Source: Trichomonas vaginalis G3
Lineage: Eukaryota > Parabasalia > Trichomonadida > Trichomonadidae
Assembly: GCF_026262505.1 (NCBI RefSeq)
Contig: NC_067203.1
Location: 21,495,411 to 21,559,410 of the forward strand
Length of the DNA stretch: 64,000 bases
Direction: 5' to 3'
Below are positions 7,959 to 17,686 of the stretch, piece by piece. The translations under genes and the position numbers were made by a program. How positions within the stretch are numbered: the first letter of the stretch is position 1; the number at the start of each line of letters is the position of its first letter. Below the pieces are notes generated by a model, which searched no databases, was not told where the DNA came from, and was given only the letters and a program-made list of their open reading frames with translations.

Positions 7959-9707
7959 ATGCTTAAAGAAGACTATGGTTACCCAGATAGTATTGACTTT
8001 AGTGACAGATATAAAGAAGCTATTAGAAAGTTCAAGGATGGAAATACTGACCCGAACCTATTTAGCTTTATGGCTCTGCACCAAAGGGGATATAATCTCA
8101 AACCTGGAAAATACAAGCTCGCTAAGGGATATGATTTAATAGCATATCATCCAAATGACATGAACGAATTTACTCCGAGATATTTGATGTCAGAGCTAAA
8201 TGACAATTTAACTCTCTTCATGAAACGCGTAAAAAATAGAGACGGAACGAAAGAAGAAAGGTTTATGAGTCCGGATGACTTAGAAAGGGAACTTGTTGAA
8301 AACGGTCTCGGAATATATGAAATGCCAGCAGATGAGGTACAAGAAACTCCACAGGAAGAAGTTCAGATACAACCAGACATGGAAGAAATAGTTCAGCAAC
8401 AACAGCTAGAAGAGCCTGAAGGAAACGAACAAGTCACTCCTTTGGAAACTAACTTCACAGAACTAGATGAAGATTTGGAACAGCCGAAAAATCTTGACCC
8501 TCAACAAGAGTATGCGGAGAATATGGAATATTTCCAAGAGTCTAAAAAAAATTCGGCTGACATAGTAGAAGAATATCGAAAAATGTTTGCCGACATACAA
8601 AAGACTCCAACACCAGATGAAAATATTCAGCATAGAATGGAAGCACTGAAAGAAAATGTACACAAATACAACAACCCTTTTTACTTACGAGCATTTAACG
8701 TTCAATCTTCGGATGAACTCGGTGAAAATAAAAGGTTAAATTTCAAGAAAACATATAGAAATGAAACATTGTTTAAAGTTCATTCAGAACCTAACCAAGA
8801 TGGAAACAAACCTACTTTTGTTTCTGCAGACGATGGAACTACAATGAGATGGGGCCATAAAGCTAACCCGGATAGGTGGTTCATAAACTTACAACCACAA
8901 TTCCAAGAAGTTGTAGACGCAATGGAAGTCAATGGTGAACGAGATATAGCTGGTATTTTAAGCGCGGCTTTAATGCCATTGAAAGATATGAAACATGCAG
9001 ATATTTTGGACCAGTATGAAATGAACATGGCTGATGGAAATATAACACCTGACGTTCTAGAACATTTATCTCAAAGAACTACACAGAACCATAGAGATGG
9101 TATATTTGGTGAAGAGTTTAGAAAGAAAGTTAGGGAGGGAGAAGGAAGAGAACCTATTGTACATGACCTTGCAAACGAAAGTTTACAAAATGTCATAAAA
9201 ACTTACTTTGCAGACGATGAACTGAGAAGGGATGAATATTTAAGAAAACTCAAATGGACAGTACCAAATGAAATGTTAGTATTGAAAAACATGTTCCTTG
9301 ACAAAATAAAACCAACTACAGAAATAAACGACGCAAGACTGAAAGATTGGGTAAAAGCTTTCCCATTCACAAAAGATATAGTTGGTAACATGGAAAGAAA
9401 ACCAGAATGGCTACAAAAACATATATTTGGAAACGAGCTTATTCCATATGGACAGGCACTGTTTGAAGAGCTTGAACCGGAAACTCAGGACAGAGTCATG
9501 CAAACAATACGCAAAGACTCAAATACAAACTATGACAAACTCTTTCTAGGATATAGGTTATCTGAGATGGGCGACCAGAGCCCAAAGGCAAAAAGGACAT
9601 GGGAAATTTACAACATACTAGGTGAACATGAGGCAAAGATGCAACAACTTGAAGCAGAGGGCAAGTTACCAAAAGCGACACCAAAGAAGAAGAGTAGAAC
9701 AAAGTGA
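7959..9707 (+). CDS. unrecognised Maverick protein of 582 aa
   Basis: An unbroken frame, only two bases downstream of the previous stop and upstream of the major capsid gene. It has a globular-looking N-terminus (NLKPGKYKLAKGYDLIAYHP), an acidic Gln/Glu-rich linker at about residues 120-180, and a helical C-terminal half ending in KKKSRTK. No catalytic motif is visible. Its place in the capsid block suggests a virion component; function unknown. Confidence 0.75.
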   Translation: MLKEDYGYPDSIDFSDRYKEAIRKFKDGNTDPNLFSFMALHQRGYNLKPGKYKLAKGYDLIAYHPNDMNEFTPRYLMSELNDNLTLFMKRVKNRDGTKEERFMSPDDLERELVENGLGIYEMPADEVQETPQEEVQIQPDMEEIVQQQQLEEPEGNEQVTPLETNFTELDEDLEQPKNLDPQQEYAENMEYFQESKKNSADIVEEYRKMFADIQKTPTPDENIQHRMEALKENVHKYNNPFYLRAFNVQSSDELGENKRLNFKKTYRNETLFKVHSEPNQDGNKPTFVSADDGTTMRWGHKANPDRWFINLQPQFQEVVDAMEVNGERDIAGILSAALMPLKDMKHADILDQYEMNMADGNITPDVLEHLSQRTTQNHRDGIFGEEFRKKVREGEGREPIVHDLANESLQNVIKTYFADDELRRDEYLRKLKWTVPNEMLVLKNMFLDKIKPTTEINDARLKDWVKAFPFTKDIVGNMERKPEWLQKHIFGNELIPYGQALFEELEPETQDRVMQTIRKDSNTNYDKLFLGYRLSEMGDQSPKAKRTWEIYNILGEHEAKMQQLEAEGKLPKATPKKKSRTK

Positions 9708-9828
9708 AAGTAGTGAAGAAGTAACTTCATCTAGTGAAAGTAGTGGCAATGAAGGAAAAAGAAGAGTTAAAAACTCAGTCAGGAAGAAAGTAAAGCTTGG
9801 TCCACGTGGGTTCTATTATGACATATAA
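9622..9828 (+). CDS. small basic protein with a Ser/Glu tract (possible gene)
   Basis: 68 codons in another frame, overlapping the last 86 bases of the 582-aa gene. The non-overlapping part has an acidic serine tract (SESSEEVTSSSESSG), then KRRVKNSVRKKVKLGPRGF, and stops 32 bases before the capsid gene. Composition unlike random AT-rich DNA supports coding, but overlap and size keep confidence modest. Confidence 0.42.
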   Translation: MNMRQRCNNLKQRASYQKRHQRRRVEQSESSEEVTSSSESSGNEGKRRVKNSVRKKVKLGPRGFYYDI

Positions 9829-9860
9829 ATCCAACTATTCTATATTTTTACCCATATGAA

Positions 9861-11465
9861 ATGTACGCCGCTCAGAATATAACACCAACAGTTTTGGATG
9901 CCATGAATGGAAATGTTTCCGAATGGTATAACGAATGCGACAATGCCATTAGAAGGTCAGAAATAGTTCCTGGAACTTACGAATATACAACTGCTGTTTC
10001 TTATGGAAACGTAGGTGAGTTTGGAGAAGGTTCTTCAACAACAGTAGATATTGCTTGCGACAGGTTTCATATTATTTCTATTGACAACTCTTTCTTATAC
10101 GTGGAACAAGACATTGAAATAAAACCTTCTGCCAAGTTGTCTGACAAGAAAGGTTGCAATGGAATTTTCTATGTCGGATACCAATATGCTCCAGAAGTTT
10201 TCATGGGATATAAGATATATTCTAACTCTGACTTAGTTCAAACAGTAACATGGGCAAACTATGAATGGTTCGCTTTGAGAAACTCAGTACAACCACAAGC
10301 TAGAGAACAAACAGACCAGTATGCAACTATTGAGAAAATAAGAAGACTTGACCCTAACGTTCCAGGAGTTTATGTTGACCTTTCTGGACAAACTGCAGCA
10401 GCAGTAACCAAAGTAAAATTGAAACTTAGAGTTCCTTTGTCATCTTTCCTCATCTTCAGGTTTTTAAGATACTTGCCAAACTGGGCAGGAAAAATTTCTA
10501 TCGAACTTACTCCAAGCAAAAATAACTTAGTCATTGCACCAACACAAGACCCATTCACTCTTACTGTAGCTGGAACTGGTGGAGCCAAGTTCTGTGACTT
10601 TTGCAAAGACAAAGTTGACTTAGACTTTGGTTTCTCAAACCTCAACACTGAAGTAAACTACTACTTCAATGCTGCTGGAACTGCTTGGGACCCAGTTAAG
10701 TTCACATGCGAAAAATTTGAATGCAAGAGAATAGAAAGCAGACTTGCAGTCTATATGTTGGACCCAGATATTTCAAATGCTTTAGCTGCCAAATATATTG
10801 CAGTTCCACTTATGTTCCCTATACACCAAATATCTGTCAAAGACTTTGCAGGTGAAGTTGGAAACCAAAGTGCTGACCCAGGTGCAAGAACAGATATTGC
10901 CTTAACAACTGCAATGAAACATGCAGATACTATGTTTGTACTGTTCAGACGAACTATAAATGACTATTCTTGTTTCTACAACCCCGGTATTAAATATCAT
11001 ATAAACATAGATGGCAAATACTATCCAAGAGAAGAATATTCTACAGTTGAGGATATGAGGTCATACAACTTGACATTAGATGCTATGAACTTTAACAACA
11101 ACTTCACAACAACCATTAACCCTGAAATGCAAAGTTCTATTATGCCATATGTGAAAGTATGGACTCATACAGGAGGTCAAAAAACTCAATATACAAATGG
11201 AGACCGTTCAAACTTTTGGCTTGGCATTCCATTTGCTGACTCAGAAGACTTTATGGGTGGTATTTCAACTGTTGGTACAGTTCAAATACAATATACTGGT
11301 GACAGAGACGGTCCAGATGAATTGAAAGCAAAGAAGTTTACAAAACCAATAGCACTTTTCACGGAAGATGCTCTTTTGAAGATTCGTTCGATGAAACCTG
11401 CTGGGGCTCCTCAGATTGGTATAACGACAGCTTCCATCGAGCAGATTTTGGCAGCAGGTCAGTAA
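9861..11465 (+). CDS. Maverick B major capsid protein (double jelly-roll type)
   Basis: 534 aa, unbroken, in the size range of Polinton major capsid proteins (about 500-650 aa). It is rich in beta-type sequence, aromatic residues, Asn and Thr. Segments such as LKLRVPLSSFLIFRFLRYLP and GKISIELTPSKNN resemble strands of the first jelly-roll, and LTLDAMNFNNNFTTTINPEM those of the second. It sits with a penton-like gene and a packaging ATPase on the same strand, as in other Polintons. The call rests on size, composition and gene order rather than a diagnostic motif. Its 3' end overlaps an opposing gene. Confidence 0.75.
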   Translation: MYAAQNITPTVLDAMNGNVSEWYNECDNAIRRSEIVPGTYEYTTAVSYGNVGEFGEGSSTTVDIACDRFHIISIDNSFLYVEQDIEIKPSAKLSDKKGCNGIFYVGYQYAPEVFMGYKIYSNSDLVQTVTWANYEWFALRNSVQPQAREQTDQYATIEKIRRLDPNVPGVYVDLSGQTAAAVTKVKLKLRVPLSSFLIFRFLRYLPNWAGKISIELTPSKNNLVIAPTQDPFTLTVAGTGGAKFCDFCKDKVDLDFGFSNLNTEVNYYFNAAGTAWDPVKFTCEKFECKRIESRLAVYMLDPDISNALAAKYIAVPLMFPIHQISVKDFAGEVGNQSADPGARTDIALTTAMKHADTMFVLFRRTINDYSCFYNPGIKYHINIDGKYYPREEYSTVEDMRSYNLTLDAMNFNNNFTTTINPEMQSSIMPYVKVWTHTGGQKTQYTNGDRSNFWLGIPFADSEDFMGGISTVGTVQIQYTGDRDGPDELKAKKFTKPIALFTEDALLKIRSMKPAGAPQIGITTASIEQILAAGQ

Positions 11466-11778
11466 GTTGTTCTTGAACTGACTTCTCTCCGTCAAATATT
11501 GACAGTACGCCAGTTTTGATATAATATTGTATTAAAAACTTACCTTTAGAAATATCGGTCAGTTTTGTTGTTATATTTTTGTCAACGTCAAGAACTTTCA
11601 CCATCTCGGTTATACCAACTTTCTTTGCTTTATGAAAATATTTTGGTTCAGCAAAGACTGCTATTCTATAACATTTTCCATTGTTTGTGTAAAGAACTAC
11701 TCTGTCAATGAACTTGTATTGTTTGTGTGTGTAAACTTTGTTCTGCTTCAATTCGAAGAGATACTCAAATACGTCCAT
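11359..11778 (-). CDS. unrecognised 139-aa Maverick protein, opposing the capsid gene
   Basis: Starts MDVFEYLFELKQNKVYTHKQ and contains mixed alpha/beta sequence (YKFIDRVVLYTNNGKCYRIA). The tail, from about residue 105, overlaps the capsid 3' end by 107 bases. It is divergently arranged with the gene at 11797; only 18 bases separate the two ATGs, implying a very compact bidirectional start region. Function unknown. Confidence 0.6.
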   Translation of the reverse strand: MDVFEYLFELKQNKVYTHKQYKFIDRVVLYTNNGKCYRIAVFAEPKYFHKAKKVGITEMVKVLDVDKNITTKLTDISKGKFLIQYYIKTGVLSIFDGEKSVQEQLTDLLPKSARWKLSLYQSEEPQQVSSNESSKEHLP

Positions 11779-11796
11779 CTTTTTATTCTAAGTAAA

Positions 11797-12282
11797 ATGT
11801 CATTTCCGAAAAATAGAAGCGTAAGTGTTTCAAAAGGTTTAATGGCGGTGGCAGATGTGAAGTTAAATTCACCAACTCAAACAAACAGTCAAAGTGTTGT
11901 TGTCAATGTCAAAGAAAGAGATGTTGAAGTGGGGAAACCATACGAAGACGAAGATGGTATAACAATAGTTCCTGTAAAAGAACCAACATACCCTGAAGTT
12001 AGCAGAGACTTAAGTTCTGTTGCAGATATTCGAAACGACTACCAACAACTTAAAGACAAACTTAAAACTCAGGAGAAGATTTGTCAGGCTTTGGGTATAA
12101 TGTTAAACTTGGTTGAGCACAACCCTGTAAAAGTGAACTCATATGTCATCGCACCTCATGAAGTTTTGAAAGAACTATTGAAACTTTTGACAGAGGCAGA
12201 CGATATAAACATCAAAGAAATAGAACCGACATTGCTTGCTGTGGTGTTTCATATAATGTCATTGACAAGATATACGTTATGA
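11797..12282 (+). CDS. unrecognised 161-aa Maverick protein
   Basis: Start set at the ATG at 11797 (MSFPKNRSVSVSKGL); a longer frame reaches upstream but crosses the opposing gene's start. There is a flexible acidic N-terminal half, then a helical segment at about residues 75-160 (QQLKDKLKTQEKICQALGI). It lies between the major capsid and penton-like genes, so a virion role is plausible but not shown. Confidence 0.65.
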   Translation: MSFPKNRSVSVSKGLMAVADVKLNSPTQTNSQSVVVNVKERDVEVGKPYEDEDGITIVPVKEPTYPEVSRDLSSVADIRNDYQQLKDKLKTQEKICQALGIMLNLVEHNPVKVNSYVIAPHEVLKELLKLLTEADDINIKEIEPTLLAVVFHIMSLTRYTL

Positions 12283-12374
12283 AAGGAGGTGAAACGTTGA
12301 ACTTAAAATATAGTTTCCCAGACGTCATAAAAATATTTGACGACCACAACATTTCATTAAAGTTTGTTTGCTAA
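12279..12374 (+). CDS. possible 31-aa peptide overlapping the previous stop
   Basis: ATG at 12279 shares bases with the TGA of the upstream gene (ATGA). It ends four bases before the penton-like gene's ATG. No recognisable content; listed because its exact fit between two genes suggests coupled translation. Confidence 0.25.
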   Translation: MKGGETLNLKYSFPDVIKIFDDHNISLKFVC

Positions 12375-12378
12375 GTAA

Positions 12379-13203
12379 ATGGCAGAAGACATAGTGGTTT
12401 ATACTATTACGACTAAAAACCCTGAGTCATATAATTCTATAACAACAAACTTACAAAGTCCTCAAGGACGATATTGTAAACTGACCTTAAACACGATGAC
12501 GACTAAAGCCTGTTTTGCTCTTTTGACACCAGAAGACTTTGTTGTTGTGAATGGTAAAAAATACTCCTTTGAAGATACTTACTCAGATATACCACCAACA
12601 GGTTTTGTTGACTTATTTAATACTTTAAGGACGGATGTAACATGTGCTGCAACTAGAGCAGGTTTCATTATGTTTGGATGTCCGACTGAGTTTAGTATAA
12701 ACGATATGAGCTATAATACAAAACTTATATCTGGTTTTTACTACCAACAGTTTCCTATAACAGGAAAAGGTGTCATACAAGGAATGTCTGTTCCATTGAC
12801 TTTAAGTACACCTATTTTATATATTGTTTCAAACTTAGGTTCAAAGTGCTATTCGAATGTCGACAGAAACTACTATGACCAAAAGATACTCATGCGTATA
12901 AACAACACTTTCTCTGCTGGTTTGCCTATTGTTCATTCGAATGCAGAGTTTTCAGCTTTAGTGAACTCAAACACTTTAGCAAACATAAACTTAACCTTAG
13001 TTGACGCAAACTTTGTTCCTGTAAAACTTTTATGTCCTATGTATTTGTCAATGACGGCAGAAAGTTTCGAATTGGAAGATGCAACTGGTGAAAGTATTGT
13101 ACTACAAGAACAACTTCAACAACAAATAGCTCAAGAACAACAAATGCAACAAATGGAACAAATGCAACAACAAAGTCAAGAACAACAAATAGCTCAAGAA
13201 TAA
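12379..13203 (+). CDS. minor capsid (penton-like) protein of Maverick B
   Basis: 274 aa, unbroken. Beta-rich sequence throughout and a late segment NINLTLVDANFVPVKLL followed by YLSMTAE, which matches the usual closing strands of Polinton and virophage penton proteins (hydrophobic-x-D-x-x-G/P pattern). The last 40 residues are almost pure Gln, Glu and Met. It lies downstream of the major capsid gene on the same strand. The family forms the pentameric vertices of the particle. The assignment is by pattern and position. Confidence 0.6.
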   Translation: MAEDIVVYTITTKNPESYNSITTNLQSPQGRYCKLTLNTMTTKACFALLTPEDFVVVNGKKYSFEDTYSDIPPTGFVDLFNTLRTDVTCAATRAGFIMFGCPTEFSINDMSYNTKLISGFYYQQFPITGKGVIQGMSVPLTLSTPILYIVSNLGSKCYSNVDRNYYDQKILMRINNTFSAGLPIVHSNAEFSALVNSNTLANINLTLVDANFVPVKLLCPMYLSMTAESFELEDATGESIVLQEQLQQQIAQEQQMQQMEQMQQQSQEQQIAQE

Positions 13204-13232
13204 AAAAAATATTTTTTTTTATTTTTATAAAA

Positions 13233-14465
13233 ATGTACAGAATAGACGTTTCAGATTTTTATGACTTCCAAGCTTCAGAAATATGTGTCCATTTCGAGAC
13301 TATAACAAAGCAGTCGAGAATTTGAAACGTTTAGTCATTTATGTCGACTCTGCCCCAGAATGTTATGTCATGAAGAATGGGATGTTGTCTTTAACAAACC
13401 AAGAGCGACAATAGTTTCAGAACAAGAATGTAACAGAAACTTAAGAAAATAAAAGTCGTACAAGTTGGTATGAAGATGTTAGATGCTTGGGATATCTTAT
13501 TGTCAAAGTTAGAAGATTTTTTCAGTTCGTGGTATAAAGTTCTATACACCATCTCCAAACTTCTATTCTATCTTCACTGGATATAAATACGAACAAGTAG
13601 AATGGAAAGAAAATGTTATAGAAGCTTGGTTAGACCATGTCAAAGAAATTATATGCAATGGAAACGAAAGAGTCTATGAGTATATCTTATGTTGGTTTGC
13701 AAACATCTTACAACATCCAAGTGCTAAAAATGAAACTGCTCTCATTGTAATTGGAAAACAAGGAACAGGTAAGAACACTTTCTTTACAGATATCTTATGC
13801 AAACTGTTAGAGGGCTATTCGAACCCGAATATGACAAACTTAGAAAACATCTGCGGTAAATTTAACTCTTCAATAGAGAATATGAAACTTATAGTATGTA
13901 ACGAACTTCAAAGTATAGATACAACAAAAGTTTTGAACTCAGATGCTTTGAAGAGTCTTATAACAGACAAAGTTGGAGTTGTTGAAAGAAATATAAAGAC
14001 CAAAGAGTTTGTGAAAATGTTGCAAACTTCGTCATGGTTTCAAACAACGCCGTTCCGATGAAGTTAGAAAGTTCTGACAGAAGATATGTAGTTGTCAGAA
14101 CGTCAGAAGCTCATATGCAAGATACAGAATATTTTGACGACTTAGCAGAAACTTTAACATCTGACTTTTACAACCACTTGTTCTCATATTTCATGACATT
14201 AGATATTTCAAAGTTCAATCCAAGACAAATTCCACATACCGAAGAGAGACAAACATTGTTAGAAGCAAACAAGAGTGTATATGAACTGTTCATAGATGAA
14301 ACTGACTTTGAGTGTTTAGATGAAAGGTCATTGTACGATTCGTATAAACAATATTGTCAAGAGTATGGTTATATGACAGCGTCTAAACGAACATTCTTGG
14401 CAAATGTCAAAAGTCTTTTAGACGTACAGAATGGTGTATATACAAAGAAAAATTTTTCTGAGTAA
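13233..14465 (+). pseudogene. SF3 (D5-like) helicase of Maverick B, broken
   Basis: The region contains a clear Walker A, GKQGTGKNTFF, preceded by KNETALIV and followed by MKLIVCNELQ as Walker B and by VERNIKTKEF. This is the arrangement of superfamily 3 helicases of the poxvirus D5/primase-helicase group, which unwind DNA ahead of the viral polymerase. About three to four breaks are present, mainly in the first half. The same domain occurs in Maverick C at 56520-57646, where an archaeo-eukaryotic-type primase precedes it; no primase part was recognised here. Confidence 0.8.
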
Positions 14466-14502
14466 ATTTTAAAAAAAATATTTTTTTTATCCGATAGAAA
14501 AG

Positions 14503-14922
14503 ATGACGAAATTCATCTCAGTCAACAAGTACATGTCAGGACTTAAAGAAGAACTAGACCCATTCACATATTTGAATGTTTACTTCTACCATTTTGAAAA
14601 GTCTACATTTGACAAAGTTTGGAACATCGAACCAGTTAAGTTTGCTATTGTGACTAAAAATGGTGCGAAATTTGAAGACTTAGACATAGAAGGTTTGTTA
14701 ACAGTCAAAGAAAGTTTTGACAGAAGGTTTTCAAACCTTAAAGAAGGCAAAGCATACAAACTTGTTATACCTTATGAACCAAAGAAAGCAGACGACTATG
14801 AATATTATGAGTCTAAGATAGTTGAAGTTCAAGGTAAATTGGGTAAAAAGATTTTAGAGTCTAAGCCGGTGTTTGCTCCTAAAGAGGAAGAGAACATTGA
14901 CATTGACCCAGAAATGTTCTAA
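14503..14922 (+). CDS. unrecognised 139-aa Maverick protein
   Basis: An unbroken frame starting MTKFISVNKYMSGLKEELDP; alpha/beta sequence with a Lys/Glu/Pro-rich, acidic C-terminus ending IDIDPEMF. It is preceded by the A/T-rich start context common to this element. Function unknown; position next to the helicase is the only hint. Confidence 0.6.
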   Translation: MTKFISVNKYMSGLKEELDPFTYLNVYFYHFEKSTFDKVWNIEPVKFAIVTKNGAKFEDLDIEGLLTVKESFDRRFSNLKEGKAYKLVIPYEPKKADDYEYYESKIVEVQGKLGKKILESKPVFAPKEEENIDIDPEMF

Positions 14923-14942
14923 AAATAAAATTTTATTTTTAC

Positions 14943-15383
14943 ATGTCAAATTTCTTTTTCTCTGGCTCTGGTTCTTTCTTCTCTTCTTCTACTTTCTTTT
15001 CTTTCTTTTCTTTCTTCTTCTTCTCTGGTGGAGTTATGTCAAACTTCTCAGAACCATATTTTGTAAAAGTGCTTTGTCATTTAATAGCTCTTCTATTCTG
15101 TTTTCTATTTCATTTTCAAGAACAGCGCATGTGTCTTCTTTGCATTCTAAGAAGTTTTGTTGGACTTCATCTCTCCAAGAGGCGTCATCTCTGTCAACAA
15201 GTCTGTCATTGACAAATTTTAAGACTCTCTGCTTAAGGTTTTATGGTTCTTGTCATATTCCCAGAAACAGAACTTTAGAACAAATTCACCTTTCTTGTTT
15301 ACACTATGTAAGATTTTATGGTCGACAGATGTTTTGCTGTCGAAAAGCTTGTCTCGAATATAGATAGCGAAATCGCTAGACAT
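14943..15383 (-). pseudogene. broken unrecognised Maverick gene with a charged tail
   Basis: Minus-strand remnant starting MSSDFAIYIRDKLF at 15383. A globular N-terminal part is followed by a helical Glu/Asn-rich stretch and a C-terminal tail of alternating Lys and Glu/Pro. One or two breaks. It converges on the 139-aa gene. Function unknown. Confidence 0.5.
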
Positions 15384-15417
15384 TTTCTAAAAGATAAAAA
15401 TTTTTTTTTCTAAAAAT

Positions 15418-16290
15418 ATGTTAGAAAAAAAGTTTGCTGACATTGACAAGAAATTTGAGAATGTTTTAAACAAGAACAAGAGGAAGTTGGAAAATGCTCA
15501 GATAAAACCCATACATGACAAGTTCTATTTGCTCAGAATGGTATAACAGGTCTAATTGCACCACCTGGGTCGGGTAAGACTTTCACTTATCTTAAAATGG
15601 CTGCACAACAACAAGAACTAGATGAGAAGAACCCATTCTATGAGTTAGTAGTCATTTGTAGTACTTCGGGTCAATTTGACCAAACCGTCAATTCGTTCAA
15701 AGATATTATAAAAAAGTCTAAGTTAGTATGTATAAAGATACTGAGTTGTTAGATTGGATAAAGAAGTACCAAAGAAGAGTTTTGAAGTACAATGCTATAA
15801 ATGAGTATATAAATTCTAAGTTTAAAGACCCAAATGAGGAAATGCAGAGAATATTAGAGAAGAAACACTTCAGAAACAAACAGAAAGAGATAGAATACTT
15901 TCGAAGAAATTGCAATCTTACGATTGGAAGACTTACCCTCACAGATGTCTTCTTATCTTAGATGACTTTGCTTCTCATCCTTTGTTAAAGAACAGAGAAC
16001 AAGACATGTGTCGAATTCTTAAGAAGCTCAGACACTTTAACATTTCAGTTGTCATTTGTGTACAGACAGCAAAGAGTTTAAGTAAGGATGTAAAGAGAAT
16101 ACTTACTGATATCATACTTTTCCCCGGATTGTCCGAAGACGATTTCATGGAACTTATGAAAGAGTCCATGGCAGGTAAGTTTGACAGACATGAACTATGG
16201 GAGAAGTACAAAGTCATACAAGACCCTCATACTTCTTTCAGAATTCACATCTACGCAAACAAAGTTCAAATTGTAAAAAGTCAAGCGTAA
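15418..16290 (+). pseudogene. A32/FtsK-HerA-type genome-packaging ATPase, broken
   Basis: Walker A APPGSGKTFTYLK and Walker B CLLILDDFASHP are clear, with SVVICVQTAKSL as the sensor-like strand after Walker B. This is the packaging ATPase shared by Polintons, virophages and large DNA viruses, which pumps DNA into the capsid. About three breaks separate the pieces. It follows the capsid block, as usual for Mavericks. Confidence 0.85.
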
Positions 16291-16390
16291 AAATGTAAGT
16301 GTTTGAGTCTTAGTCTGTTGTGGTGCTGGGGCTGTCGGTTCTTCTGGCTTTGGAATGGACTCGGTTGGTGGTACGTCAGTCATCCGTTTG

Positions 16391-16708
16391 TGTCCTGTCG
16401 GAAGGAAGGACTTTTCCTGTCGGAAAGAAAAACTTTTCCTGTCGGAAAGAAAAACTTTTCCTGTCGGAAAGAAAAATTTTTCCTGTCGGAAAGAAAAATT
16501 TTTCCTGTCGGAAAGAAAAATTTTTCCTGAAGGTCGGCCAAAAAGTTCTCAATTTTCGAAAATTTGAATGGTTTACGGACGGACAACTGGAAAATTTTTC
16601 CTGTGGAAGGAAAATTTTTTCCTGTTGGAAGGAAAAACTTTTCCTGTTGGAAGGAAATTTTTTCCTGTTGGAAGGAAAAACTTTTCCTGTTGGAAGGAAG
16701 GACTCGGA
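16391..16708. repeat. 22-bp minisatellite of imperfect palindromes
   Basis: About six units of TTCCTGTCGGAAAGAAAAAC fill 16391-16530. About five related units of TTCCTGTTGGAAGGAAAAAC fill 16590-16708. Each unit can pair TTTTCC with GGAA-GAAAA, so the array is a chain of small hairpins. Open frames on both strands are by-products. The surrounding stretch 16291-16887 holds no recognised gene. Confidence 0.88.
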
Positions 16709-16887
16709 ATGCCAGAAGGACTCGGACAAGACAATTTACCATCTAGAGCTACCTGAGCCATCTTTGGTGTCAAGCTTGAAAAATAAATGGTTCATTTACT
16801 CTGCTTGTTTGAAGTTGTCAAAATACTCTGTTATCTTTTCTTTCAGTAGCGGCAAATCTTCTTTGAATGTAAGTATTGTACAACCTT

Positions 16888-17598
16888 TCATATCATAGTG
16901 TTTTGAGGTAACGTATCTTGAACTATCTGTTTAACATCTTCATTTGGTGTCATTGAAATCGGTAAGTTTTCGCGATAGAACCAATTTCTGTCAGATTTGT
17001 AAATCTTAGCTAAGTCGTAAAAGCTTTTGTTGTTTCTTCTGACTAAATGCAACATAACCATATCTCTGTCTTCTTCATTTTCCATCTCTTCAGTGTAAAT
17101 CATATACTTATAGTTCTTTTCCTTTCCTTTTGGTACCGAACGTGGTATTCTTTTCTGTATGTTTTTGTCTTTTGCTTCAAGCTTGTTCTCTAGCTCTTCA
17201 CGTTCTTGTCTATGAAGTTCGTCAAGAAGTCTGCAAATATACCAAGCATAGCGAGCTGAAGCCCATTGTGCCACATTATTTACAAGAAGTCTATGTACAT
17301 ACCAACCTCTCAAACCATTTGGCAAATTTTTACGATTTTCATAGAGTTTTGGCGACCCCGAAAAAAGTCTGTCTCGCTGTGCTTCGCTCAAAAGTTCTTG
17401 TGTGCTTTGGTTTTTGAACCAATCGTCTGTATGTTTGGTATCTGGAGCAAAACATGCTGTCAAAATACTTTGCATTTGGTACATGTCATCTTTGACCGAA
17501 CGAATGAGACGTAACTGTTTGTTATACTGAACCCACTCGTATTCTTCATTTATATCTTCATGAACGATAGCAGTTGTTGTGTTCTCTGTTGTTGACAT
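16888..17598 (-). CDS. KilA-N domain protein, 236 aa
   Basis: Start set at 17598 (MSTTENTTTAIVHED), directly behind the leader shared by all KilA-N genes here. The KilA-N core shows as DDWFKNQSTQELLSE, then GLRGWYVHRLLVNNVAQWAS and ARYAWYICRLLDEL, ending near residue 145. A linker and a C-terminal segment IYTEEMENEEDRDMVMLHLV follow. KilA-N is a DNA-binding fold common in phages, large DNA viruses and some Polintons. A regulatory or nuclease-associated role is usual; the precise role here is unknown. Confidence 0.82.
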   Translation of the reverse strand: MSTTENTTTAIVHEDINEEYEWVQYNKQLRLIRSVKDDMYQMQSILTACFAPDTKHTDDWFKNQSTQELLSEAQRDRLFSGSPKLYENRKNLPNGLRGWYVHRLLVNNVAQWASARYAWYICRLLDELHRQEREELENKLEAKDKNIQKRIPRSVPKGKEKNYKYMIYTEEMENEEDRDMVMLHLVRRNNKSFYDLAKIYKSDRNWFYRENLPISMTPNEDVKQIVQDTLPQNTMI

Positions 17599-17626
17599 TT
17601 CTGTTCTTACATACAAAATAAAAAAA
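17596..17626 (-). promoter_or_regulatory. conserved leader of KilA-N genes, copy 1
   Basis: On the minus strand TTTTGTATGTAAGAACAGAA immediately precedes the ATG, after an A/T tract. The same leader precedes the genes at 18301, 20903 and 59699. Confidence 0.75.
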
Positions 17627-17686
17627 ATAAAAAAAATAAAATTAGCGTTATTTTCTATCTTGTATAAAAGACCAAAAATAAACGCT

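Noticed and set aside
16303-16898. Overlapping open frames rich in F, L, S and K
   Set aside because: They cross the 22-bp minisatellite in every frame and lack normal composition.
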